From Bacteroidota bacterium (GTDB lineage Bacteria > Bacteroidota > Bacteroidia > UBA8524): a DNA stretch of 64,000 bases. A program made the translations under genes and the position numbers. This document shows positions 56,781-64,000 of this stretch, in pieces. The notes under the pieces are model-generated. The model did not search any database, had not been told where the DNA came from, and saw only the letters and a list, made by a program, of their open reading frames with translations. The stretch covers positions 1 through 64,000 of the forward strand of contig SBGR01000024.1 in the NCBI GenBank assembly GCA_006226545.1. Reading direction: 5' to 3'. Within the stretch, counting starts at the first letter, position 1. Every line of letters begins with the position of its first letter.

Positions 56781-58031
56781 ATGAAACAACGCTTACTAAC
56801 GCTCCTCTTGCTTCTTAGCATTACCAGTCAACTATTCGCTCAACCCAATTATGCCCCACCAAGTGGCGTATACTGCAGCTGTGGTCCAACCACCGGAAAC
56901 GGCTTTGGCTCCGTTAACCCTCAAGTGGCCCAAAAAGACTTTGTACAAGGTATTTTGGTACGCATTGGTTGGAATTTATGTGAACCCCAAGAAGACCAAT
57001 ACGATTGGACCTTGTTGGAAGGTCAAATTACCGCCGCTAAGCAATACAGCAAAAAGATATCCTTGGCCTTTGTCAACGGTAAATTGGTTCCCGATTGGGT
57101 CTTCGCTAAAGGCGTAGCTTCCATGCAAGTTTTAGCACCCAATACCTTAGACACCATTGTTGCGCCTTGGGATTCAACCCACCTGCATCACTGGACGGAT
57201 TTTATTGCAGCTGCCGGACAGCATTTTCAGTCAGATACCACCATTCGTTTGGTATACATCACCAATGCATCAACCAATGGCTGTGAAATGCAATTACCCT
57301 TTAATAGCAATCCAAGTCTGGCTAGCTTAAGCTATAGCGATGAGAAAGTAATTAACTCCTGGAAAACAGTAACCACGGCTTTCAAAGACGCTTTCCCGAA
57401 TCACTATTTGAGCAACGATTTCCACCCTGTGAACGGAAGCAACGTGGTAGCCGATTCGGTCTATGCCTTTGCCTCTTCAAGCATCGGAACGAGATACGGA
57501 GCCAATGCTTGGTGGTGGACTCAACGCAATACCACCGTATACCCTGCTCAATACACGCTACTAAAAAAGTCGGCAGCTGAAAATCCTTTTACCGGTGTTC
57601 AGTTTGCCAATAACGGCACCCAAGATTCTGCTTCTTTTGGTGCAGGAGGCATGCCTGAAGCCTTGGCCCATGCTATTCGCGATAAGGTTTGTTACTGGGA
57701 GATTTGGAACCAAGACATACTTAATCCGGAATTTGAAATGCTCTTGAGTTCAGCCAGTTGTTTGAATACCGGCATACTACCTCTAGCGAAAAAAACCTTG
57801 GAGGTTTTTCCCAACCCTAACTCAGGTAAATTTCAGATCAAGCTAGACCATGTTGTATCCGAAACGATAGCAATTAATGTATATGCCGGCCATGGTGAAT
57901 TAGTCTACAACGCGGCACATTCAAACAAGGACTTACTTGAGATTGACCTCGGTAAGCTCAGCGAAGGAATTTACTTTTTGGAAGTAAACGATGCACAGGT
58001 TGTCTACCGTCAAAAACTCCTCATTCGCTAA
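56781..58031 (+). CDS. Glycoside-hydrolase-like secreted protein with T9SS sorting domain
   Basis: A signal peptide (LLLLLSITSQLFAQ) precedes a TIM-barrel-like domain (about 25-330, with GILVRIGWNLCEPQEDQYDWTLLEGQI, KISLAFVNGK, YITNAS and YWEIWNQD motifs) reminiscent of GH42/GH5-type enzymes, and a type A T9SS sorting domain (about 345-416, VFPNPNSGKFQIKL, GIYFLEV). The family is not certain and the catalytic acids are not assigned. It is displayed at or released from the cell surface. ATG 56781 starts the signal peptide; it is divergent from holB. Confidence 0.75.
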   Translation: MKQRLLTLLLLLSITSQLFAQPNYAPPSGVYCSCGPTTGNGFGSVNPQVAQKDFVQGILVRIGWNLCEPQEDQYDWTLLEGQITAAKQYSKKISLAFVNGKLVPDWVFAKGVASMQVLAPNTLDTIVAPWDSTHLHHWTDFIAAAGQHFQSDTTIRLVYITNASTNGCEMQLPFNSNPSLASLSYSDEKVINSWKTVTTAFKDAFPNHYLSNDFHPVNGSNVVADSVYAFASSSIGTRYGANAWWWTQRNTTVYPAQYTLLKKSAAENPFTGVQFANNGTQDSASFGAGGMPEALAHAIRDKVCYWEIWNQDILNPEFEMLLSSASCLNTGILPLAKKTLEVFPNPNSGKFQIKLDHVVSETIAINVYAGHGELVYNAAHSNKDLLEIDLGKLSEGIYFLEVNDAQVVYRQKLLIR

Positions 58032-58037
58032 AACAAA

Positions 58038-58063
58038 AAAAGCCTCCCGAAGGAGGCTTTTCA
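58038..58063 (+). terminator. Intrinsic terminator between convergent genes
   Basis: AAAAGCCTCC pairs perfectly with GGAGGCTTTT around CGAA, and A-runs/T-runs flank it, so it can work in both directions. Confidence 0.9.
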
Positions 58064-58081
58064 AATGCTATACAATCCAAC

Positions 58082-59842
58082 TTAGTTGATTGTCCAGGTG
58101 AAAGGCAAACGCATCTGCACGCCTTTCATCTTTTGAATGTCTTTGTGCAATTGGAGCAAAGGATATAAATCGCCCAATTCCTCTTTGAGTAAGTCGGCTT
58201 TCACTTCCTCTTTGGTACCCATGAAAGCTTCAAATGGATTCTTCTGTTTCGGGAATTCTACCACACGGTATTTTTCCATTTCTACTTCTTTGGCAGCATA
58301 AGCTAAGGCGTCTTTGATGCCACCCAGCTGATCTACCAAACCATTCTTCAAAGCATCTTCACCGGTCCAAACCCTGCCTTGAGCAATACTGTCTACTGCT
58401 CCAAAACTCATCTTTCTGCCCTTCGCTACCTTGTTCACAAAACTCTCATAGGTACGGTTAATCATGCCTTGAATTACCTCTCTTTCCGCTCCGGAGAGAG
58501 GTCTAGAAACCGTTCCCAAATCGGAATATTCGCCTGTGGCTACACCATCGAAGGTGATGCCCAGTTTCTCATTGAACATTTTCTGCATGTTCGGGATTAA
58601 TCCAAACACCCCAATTGATCCGGTAATGGTAGCCGGGTGAGCGAAGATATAATCGCCTGCTACGGCCATATAGTAACCTCCGGAAGCCGCCACATTACCC
58701 ATGGAGATGATCAGTGGTTTCTTTTCGGCCGTCAATTTCATTTCATGGTAAATCACATCCGACTCCAAGGCAGAACCACCCGGTGAATTGATGCGCATCA
58801 CTACAGCTTTGATATCGTCGTTCTTGCGAATTTCACGCAAGGCTTCAACGATACGTTTGCCCGGCATGCCACTTTCGCCATCGTTGATTTCTCCTTCTGC
58901 GTAGACAAGGGCAATTTTTCCGGCTTCAAAATCAGTGGTAAACGGACGAGAAGGATAGTAAGCAGAGAGACTTAATGATTCGTATTTTGCATCGGCCTCT
59001 AGCTTAAGCATTTCACGGATATAAGCAAAGACATCTTGCTCATGGCCTAAGGCATCAACCAAACCCAGCGTTTTGGCATCGCTCGCTTGGCGAATCAGGA
59101 GTTTATCGGATATCTCGCGTAAACGTTCCGGACTCATCGCTTTGTTCTTGCCTACTTGTTTCAAGTAGCTTCCTAAAATTGACTCGAGGTAACGTTTCAC
59201 CTGAAGGCGGTTTTCATCGCTCATACTGGTGGCAATGAATGGCTCAACGGCACTTTTGTATTTACCGTATTTCACCACCTGCATTTCAACACCTACTTTA
59301 TCCAATGCCCCTTTCAAGAACATCAATTCAGCATGGAGTCCGTTGAACAGCATCTCTCCGGCTTCATTCAGCACAATTTTGTCGGCCGTGCTGGCTAGGT
59401 AATAACCGGCTTCAGAATAGAATTCAGAATAAGCCACAATGAATTTACCTGAGTCTTTAAAGTTTTGCAATGCTGCTCTTAACTCTTCCAAAACGGCAAA
59501 TCCGTTGGAGAAAGTGTTGGGGAGATGCAGGTACATTCCCGCAATATTTTTATCGCCCGAAGCGGCATACAAGGCTTCCAAGGTTTTGTTCAAACCCATC
59601 TCCTTTTGTTTCAAATCAAGGTTATTGATGTCCAATTGATCAAAAGGATTATCGGAACCTTGTTCCACCATATCGCTCTCCGGACGGAAATACAAGATGG
59701 TTGATTCAGCTACATCCGCCTTCTTTTCCTCAAGGCTATTGGCTATGCCAAGGATGATAAAGAAGAAGATGAAGAATAGAAAGATAGCCCCAAAGATGAA
59801 GCCTATGGTAGAAGCGAATACCTGCTTAAAAAACTGTTTCAT
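58082..59842 (-). CDS. sppA: Signal peptide peptidase SppA, 67K type
   Basis: SppA degrades released signal peptides at the membrane. An N-terminal membrane helix (about 13-33) precedes two protease-fold domains. The catalytic Lys is in GKYKSAVEPF (first domain) and the nucleophile Ser in VAASGGYYMAVAGD (second domain), with RINSPGGSALESD before it; 586 residues is the usual size for the long form. It follows the endonuclease I gene by 10 bases and is probably co-transcribed with it. Confidence 0.95.
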   Translation of the reverse strand: MKQFFKQVFASTIGFIFGAIFLFFIFFFIILGIANSLEEKKADVAESTILYFRPESDMVEQGSDNPFDQLDINNLDLKQKEMGLNKTLEALYAASGDKNIAGMYLHLPNTFSNGFAVLEELRAALQNFKDSGKFIVAYSEFYSEAGYYLASTADKIVLNEAGEMLFNGLHAELMFLKGALDKVGVEMQVVKYGKYKSAVEPFIATSMSDENRLQVKRYLESILGSYLKQVGKNKAMSPERLREISDKLLIRQASDAKTLGLVDALGHEQDVFAYIREMLKLEADAKYESLSLSAYYPSRPFTTDFEAGKIALVYAEGEINDGESGMPGKRIVEALREIRKNDDIKAVVMRINSPGGSALESDVIYHEMKLTAEKKPLIISMGNVAASGGYYMAVAGDYIFAHPATITGSIGVFGLIPNMQKMFNEKLGITFDGVATGEYSDLGTVSRPLSGAEREVIQGMINRTYESFVNKVAKGRKMSFGAVDSIAQGRVWTGEDALKNGLVDQLGGIKDALAYAAKEVEMEKYRVVEFPKQKNPFEAFMGTKEEVKADLLKEELGDLYPLLQLHKDIQKMKGVQMRLPFTWTIN

Positions 59843-59852
59843 GTACGCGGTC

Positions 59853-61523
59853 TTATTTTAAAACGTATGGGATCAACACGTTTCCGTGCTCATTCCATAT
59901 ACGTACAAAATAAACTCCTGCATACAGTTCGCTGAGTCTAATTTCGTTTAACGGAGTGTTTAGAACGGCAGACTTCACTTTTACACCGCGGCTGTCAAAA
60001 ATTTCCATCTCAGCCGGATAAGCGTTCTCCAATGCAATCTGAAATACGCCTTGGCCTGGATTCGGGTAAAGCGTCACTTCTTTCACAAGCGAATTCAGGC
60101 CGGTGCTAAAAAAATCTACCTGCACCGGAATGCGAAGGCTGGTAATACCAAATCCACTGATCACAATGGTATCTTCTTCGTGAACCTGTTGGGATCTGCT
60201 AATTTTCAATTCAATGGTAACGCTCTCACCCGGGTTTACGGATACGGCCGATTGGGCCCAACCCAAATTTGCTCCGTTTGATGTACTCAACGTGAGGTTT
60301 TGTGCGGCATTGCCCGCTGAGGTTATTACCAAATTATAGCTAACGGTATCGCCCACTGTTCCACCAAAACTCAATTTAGCGATGGAGCCGTTTTGCTCCG
60401 GCAAGTTCACGCTGATAGAACGAACGGTAGCTGCTACGCTGTTGGTAGATAAGGTAGTGATGCGTTCTAAAAACTCGGGATGATCGATATACGGGTTGCG
60501 GTTTTTCTGTAAGCCGAAGATCTTTTCGTTTCGGATGCTATCAATAGTATTTACCGGAAACTGAGCTGCCCATTGGCGCAATACCTGTTCTTGGGTAACA
60601 AATTGCCCATTCGCATTTGGCACTTGCACACTCAAGAAATTGCTGGAATTTCCATAGCGTGTAGCGAAGTACAGCATAGAACGCGCTGTTTTACCTTTCT
60701 GTGCATCACGTGGCTCAAAGATGCCGCCGCCGTAAAGGGAACCGCCGTTCTGCCAGGTAGCAGAAAGAACATGTCCGAAAGGATTATTGGAACGTACCGA
60801 GTTAGCCGAAGCATCTACCACATAGAGGTGGAACAAATCCGAATTGGCCGGATCTGAAGAAGCACCCAAGCTTTGTGGCCAAGTATGTTCGGTATTTACG
60901 TTACCGTTGGTTTGTGCTGCAGAACGGTTAACATACCCTTCTACCACCCTTCCTGTATAGGCCGTTTCAATTCGGTTTTGAGAAGCTCCTTCACCATTGA
61001 ATTGTTGGTTATCGATGGTCATGTACAACCAATCTCTTCCGGTATTGTAACCCAAAGCGATAGCACCTGTATTCAACTTTGTTTTAAGTGCATCCTTCAA
61101 TGCTTGTTCGCTTAAATTCTGTGTGCTGCTGTAATAAGTTCCAGGGTAAGTTCCAATACCTTTCACGTCGATACTATAGGCACCATAGTATTCACATAGC
61201 ACCACCAATTCCGTATTGTAATTGATATTGTGTACTGGCTTAAATTTTACCCAAATAGCAGCGGAATCATCGGCTGCCAAGGTGAATGCCGTATCTGCAA
61301 TGAGTTTAAAATCTTTGTTTAGGCTCTGGCTATACAGGTTTACGTCGAGTACCTGAATCGGGCTCTCCCCTCTATTGTAACAGGTAAGCTGAAGCGAATC
61401 GCTTTGCCCTTTCTGCAAGCTGCCAAAATCGAGTGAAGTAGTGCTGAATTCCAAGCCTTGTCCAAAGCTGAAACTCGAAATCAGGCCCAAAAGGCCAAAG
61501 AGTACTGAACGGTTTACACACAT
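59853..61523 (-). CDS. Secreted endonuclease I with T9SS sorting domain
   Basis: A signal peptide (ending FSFGQ) precedes an ASH-like choice-of-anchor domain (about 20-120, FSTTSLDFGSLQKG), an endonuclease I/EndA domain (about 130-350) with NTEHTWPQSLG as the HNH-type catalytic site, a second beta domain, and a type A T9SS sorting domain (about 485-556, LYPNPGQGVFQIAL, GVYFVRIW). It should degrade extracellular DNA, for nutrients or matrix. ATG 61523 is chosen over a TTG ten codons earlier. A TAATTTTG box ends 9 bases before the ATG; sppA follows. Confidence 0.85.
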   Translation of the reverse strand: MCVNRSVLFGLLGLISSFSFGQGLEFSTTSLDFGSLQKGQSDSLQLTCYNRGESPIQVLDVNLYSQSLNKDFKLIADTAFTLAADDSAAIWVKFKPVHNINYNTELVVLCEYYGAYSIDVKGIGTYPGTYYSSTQNLSEQALKDALKTKLNTGAIALGYNTGRDWLYMTIDNQQFNGEGASQNRIETAYTGRVVEGYVNRSAAQTNGNVNTEHTWPQSLGASSDPANSDLFHLYVVDASANSVRSNNPFGHVLSATWQNGGSLYGGGIFEPRDAQKGKTARSMLYFATRYGNSSNFLSVQVPNANGQFVTQEQVLRQWAAQFPVNTIDSIRNEKIFGLQKNRNPYIDHPEFLERITTLSTNSVAATVRSISVNLPEQNGSIAKLSFGGTVGDTVSYNLVITSAGNAAQNLTLSTSNGANLGWAQSAVSVNPGESVTIELKISRSQQVHEEDTIVISGFGITSLRIPVQVDFFSTGLNSLVKEVTLYPNPGQGVFQIALENAYPAEMEIFDSRGVKVKSAVLNTPLNEIRLSELYAGVYFVRIWNEHGNVLIPYVLK

Positions 61524-61532
61524 AATCGTGGG

Positions 61533-61540
61533 CAAAATTA
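61533..61540 (-). promoter_or_regulatory. -7 promoter box of the endonuclease gene
   Basis: TAATTTTG on the minus strand is a perfect TAnnTTTG box ending 9 bases before the ATG at 61523. Confidence 0.55.
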
Positions 61541-61564
61541 CAGCCGTCAACATTAATATTTCAT

Positions 61565-61572
61565 TAATTTTG
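61565..61572 (+). promoter_or_regulatory. -7 promoter box of purB
   Basis: TAATTTTG is a perfect box 14 bases before ATG 61587. With the minus-strand box at 61533 it forms a back-to-back divergent promoter pair. Confidence 0.55.
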
Positions 61573-61586
61573 ACCCAAAATTTCGC

Positions 61587-62936
61587 ATGAATCTCACCGC
61601 ATTAAACGCTATATCTCCGGTCGACGGACGTTACAGAAGAGTTACCCACGTTTTAGCTCCATACTATTCGGAGTTTGGATTGATCCGCTACCGCGTATTG
61701 GTAGAAATTGAATACCTGATTTTTTTAGCGAATATTCCTTTGCCACAGATGGCCGGACAAATTGATCATGTGAAAGCAGAGGCCTTGCGCGACGTGTACA
61801 GAAACTTTAGCGAAGCGGATGCGCAGGAGATTAAAGAAACCGAAAAAACCACCAACCACGACGTGAAAGCTGTTGAGTATTTCGTGAAATCGAAATTACC
61901 GGCTTTGGGATTGGAATCGGTTACGGAGTTTGTTCACTTTGGACTTACCTCGCAAGACATTAACAATACCAGTGTACCACTTTCTTTGATGGAAGGCTAC
62001 CGCAATGAGATACAACCGGTTTTGCATCGCTTAATTGATACTTTAAAGCGTTTGGCCGGCGACTGGAAAGAAATCAGCATGTTGGCCAAAACACACGGTC
62101 AGCCGGCTTCTCCTACCCGCCTAGGTAAAGAGATTATGGTTTTTGTTGAGCGATTGGAAAAGCAAGTGGCTCAATTGGAGGCCGTACCATACTCTGCTAA
62201 ATTTGGTGGAGCAACAGGTAACTTCAACGCACATCACATCGCTTACCCTTCTTACGATTGGCAAACATTGGGCAATCAGTTTGTAAATGAAGTTCTGAAA
62301 CTAAATCGCTCACAGTACACCACCCAGATTGAGCATTACGATAACCTCGCTGCCCTATTCCAAGCGCAAGAGCGTATCAATACCATCTTAATCGACCTTT
62401 GCCGTGATATCTGGACTTATATCTCCATGGATTACTTCAAGCAGAAGTTGAAAGAAGGCGAAGTAGGTTCATCGGCTATGCCACATAAAGTAAACCCAAT
62501 CGATTTCGAAAATGCCGAAGGAAACTTGGGTGTAGCGAATGCGGTATTCGCCCATTTGGCTGCTAAACTGCCAATTTCACGTTTGCAGCGCGACTTAACC
62601 GATTCTACTGTATTGCGCACCATTGGAGTTCCTTTGGGACATACCCTGATTGCCTATGCATCGCTAGAAAAAGGATTGGGCAAACTCATTTTGAATCCGG
62701 CCGCCATTCAGGCTGATTTGGAAAATAACTGGGCCGTGGTTGCCGAAGCCATTCAAACGGTATTGCGCCGTGAAGGCTACGAAAAGCCTTACGAAGCCTT
62801 GAAGGCATTAACCCGCACACATGCAGCCATGAACCAAGAGAGCATTCATGCTTTCATTGAAACCTTAAATGTTAGCGATGCGGTAAAAGCTGAATTGAAA
62901 AACATCACACCACATAACTACGTGGGCATCTTTTAA
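61587..62936 (+). CDS. purB: Adenylosuccinate lyase
   Basis: PurB splits SAICAR and adenylosuccinate, releasing fumarate, in purine and AMP synthesis. The fumarase/aspartase signature GSSAMPHKVNP with catalytic Ser is present (about 291-301), together with HFGLTSQDINNT and LAKTHGQPASPTRLGKE. The length of 449 matches the long form, like the E. coli enzyme. The next gene follows by 9 bases. It is divergent from the endonuclease gene. Confidence 0.95.
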   Translation: MNLTALNAISPVDGRYRRVTHVLAPYYSEFGLIRYRVLVEIEYLIFLANIPLPQMAGQIDHVKAEALRDVYRNFSEADAQEIKETEKTTNHDVKAVEYFVKSKLPALGLESVTEFVHFGLTSQDINNTSVPLSLMEGYRNEIQPVLHRLIDTLKRLAGDWKEISMLAKTHGQPASPTRLGKEIMVFVERLEKQVAQLEAVPYSAKFGGATGNFNAHHIAYPSYDWQTLGNQFVNEVLKLNRSQYTTQIEHYDNLAALFQAQERINTILIDLCRDIWTYISMDYFKQKLKEGEVGSSAMPHKVNPIDFENAEGNLGVANAVFAHLAAKLPISRLQRDLTDSTVLRTIGVPLGHTLIAYASLEKGLGKLILNPAAIQADLENNWAVVAEAIQTVLRREGYEKPYEALKALTRTHAAMNQESIHAFIETLNVSDAVKAELKNITPHNYVGIF

Positions 62937-62945
62937 TTTCTAGCG

Positions 62946-63761
62946 ATGAACTGGTCTGACTTTACCCGCAAAGTCTTGGTAAAAGACAAAGGTAAGAAGG
63001 GCCGCATCTGGAAAGCCTTTTATGCGAATACTCCTTTCTTAGTGAAGGAGTATTTTGCTTTTAACGGCAGTATACCCTCGTGGGCCGCGGCTGAAATACG
63101 TTTCGGCACAAGGGAACCCGACTATTCCGGTTTAGCCCATGTTTTTAGCGAAGAAGAAACCGTTTTTCTGGCCTACCGGTGGATTGAAGGAATAAACCTC
63201 AAAGACCTGAAGGACAGGCAGCGCTTTTGGCAGAAAAAACTGCCCTATGCAGCACTGTTCAAAAGCATGGCAGAGTCTGTACATGCACTACATCAAAAAG
63301 GCTATTTACACCTGGATTTGCGTCCGTCTAATTTCATGTACTTACCTGATTCGGGTAAAATCAAGCTCATCGATTTTGGATCGGTTCGCAATCAGGCTGA
63401 ATTAGCACTAGGCCAAATTCCGGAGTTTGGGATGCACTATGCTTCCCCTGAGTTATTGCTTAAGAAAGCATCGCTCATAGACCAGCGCAGCGATTATTAC
63501 GGACTAGGCTTAACTATGGCCTATCTGCTAAGTGGTAAACACCCTTTTTCCGATCAACACCCGGAAATCATCAAAAGCAGGATGTTGAGCGAAAACCTGC
63601 AAGAGCAGGATTACGGACCATGGGGCGACGCCATTCTTCGTTTAAGTGCGAAGCAAGCCTTCCCTAAACCACCGGCACAACTTGAAGCTGCCGAGGTAGA
63701 AGCATACCTAAAAAAGGGACTCAACTTACGTGCTGAAAACCTGCACTTTCTCACGAGCTAA
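62946..63761 (+). CDS. Small protein kinase-like protein
   Basis: A compact kinase fold is visible: a Lys in PFLVKEYF (about 32-39), the catalytic loop HLDLRPSNFM (about 119-128; Asp present, Arg in place of the usual Lys), the DFGS metal-binding motif (about 141), and the ASPELLLKK activation-end motif with DYYGLGLTMAYLLSGKHPF. The glycine-rich loop is not obvious and the HRD motif is HLD, so activity is uncertain. It is coupled to purB by a 9-base gap. Confidence 0.75.
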   Translation: MNWSDFTRKVLVKDKGKKGRIWKAFYANTPFLVKEYFAFNGSIPSWAAAEIRFGTREPDYSGLAHVFSEEETVFLAYRWIEGINLKDLKDRQRFWQKKLPYAALFKSMAESVHALHQKGYLHLDLRPSNFMYLPDSGKIKLIDFGSVRNQAELALGQIPEFGMHYASPELLLKKASLIDQRSDYYGLGLTMAYLLSGKHPFSDQHPEIIKSRMLSENLQEQDYGPWGDAILRLSAKQAFPKPPAQLEAAEVEAYLKKGLNLRAENLHFLTS

Positions 63762-63858
63762 TCCAGCTCTCAAATTTTGAATTCCAACTATTTTATTTTA
63801 ACTTGAAGGTGAGTCGGAGGACCTGTTGACCCTAACCCACATTTTAAACTATAACGCT

Positions 63859-64000
63859 ATGCAATTAGTCAGTTCAGATTGGGTTCTTTTCTACAACAGT
63901 CAAGACCCGCTTGGGAAGAAAACAAGAGCGTATGCCGAGTCGTCAAGTCACAAATTGAACACGCAAGACTTGTCGTTTGCCAATCTTTCTTCCACCACTT
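63859..64000 (+). CDS. Partial gene running off the right edge
   Basis: A frame from ATG 63859 stays open to the end of the window (47 codons, beginning MQLVSSDWVLFYNSQDPLG). I do not recognise it confidently; the WVLFYNS strand and following KKTRAYA helix could be the start of a small thioredoxin-fold protein of the ArsC-like kind, but that is a guess. The stop lies outside the window. Confidence 0.5.
   Translation, partial: MQLVSSDWVLFYNSQDPLGKKTRAYAESSSHKLNTQDLSFANLSSTT

Noticed and set aside
1-64000. CRISPR arrays, rRNA genes and insertion sequences
   Set aside because: No regular 24-40 base repeats with unique spacers, no rRNA-like sequence and no transposase gene were seen.

Overview
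The window reads as a chromosomal segment of a Bacteroidota bacterium, most likely a member of the Flavobacteriales. Four secreted proteins end in a type A type IX secretion (T9SS) sorting domain. A gliding lipoprotein GldH gene follows ricT and holB, and a PorE-like OmpA lipoprotein, a 7TM-DISM sensor and LytS/LytTR regulators are present. Promoters carry the Bacteroidota -7 box TAnnTTTG, and Shine-Dalgarno sequences are rare. The genus cannot be fixed from the sequence alone.

Bases 1-16300 look accessory. They hold a run of small genes, all on the + strand, mostly unrecognised lipoproteins, membrane proteins or single-domain proteins (WG repeats, DUF7684-like, DUF2310-like, MORN plus TonB-C, UPF0158). 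Among them are a 7TM sensor-regulator beside a leucine-rich-repeat (LRR) T9SS surface protein, a MntA-HepT toxin-antitoxin pair, a 22-bp tandem repeat array, a SWIM zinc-finger protein and a NERD-domain protein. Bases 16344-16724 hold a small membrane-protein gene broken by one in-frame TAA.

Bases 16.8-28.5 kb carry a YccA/Bax-inhibitor protein, a YdeI-like protein, then a LytS-type sensor kinase, a delta-60/LRR T9SS protein and a LytTR response regulator in a row. Apt, a propeller-like lipoprotein, MiaE and a cation/proton antiporter follow. Bases 28.5-41.6 kb carry a BlaI-like regulator with AlkC, a BlaI/M56-TonB regulator pair, bestrophin with AlaS, an M23 peptidase with a possible ZapA, a MerR regulator, a zinc-ribbon protein, a CapA-like protein, an NlpC/P60 peptidase, glutathione peroxidase and an XRE regulator.

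Bases 41.6-64 kb are mostly housekeeping and envelope genes. They include a DUF4294-like protein, Lgt and MtaB; a PorE-like protein and QueE; a TonB-dependent receptor with heme oxygenase; a YedK-type SRAP protein; HolB-RicT-GldH; two T9SS cargo proteins, SppA, PurB and a small kinase-like protein. A partial gene runs off the right edge.

Several intergenic gaps hold short-period tandem tracts (periods 7, 9, 14 and about 21 bp) whose words recur between distant gaps. These tracts, the 22-bp hairpin array, an AT-rich patch inside alaS, and a set of promoters ending only 4-7 bases before start codons are the least conventional signals here.
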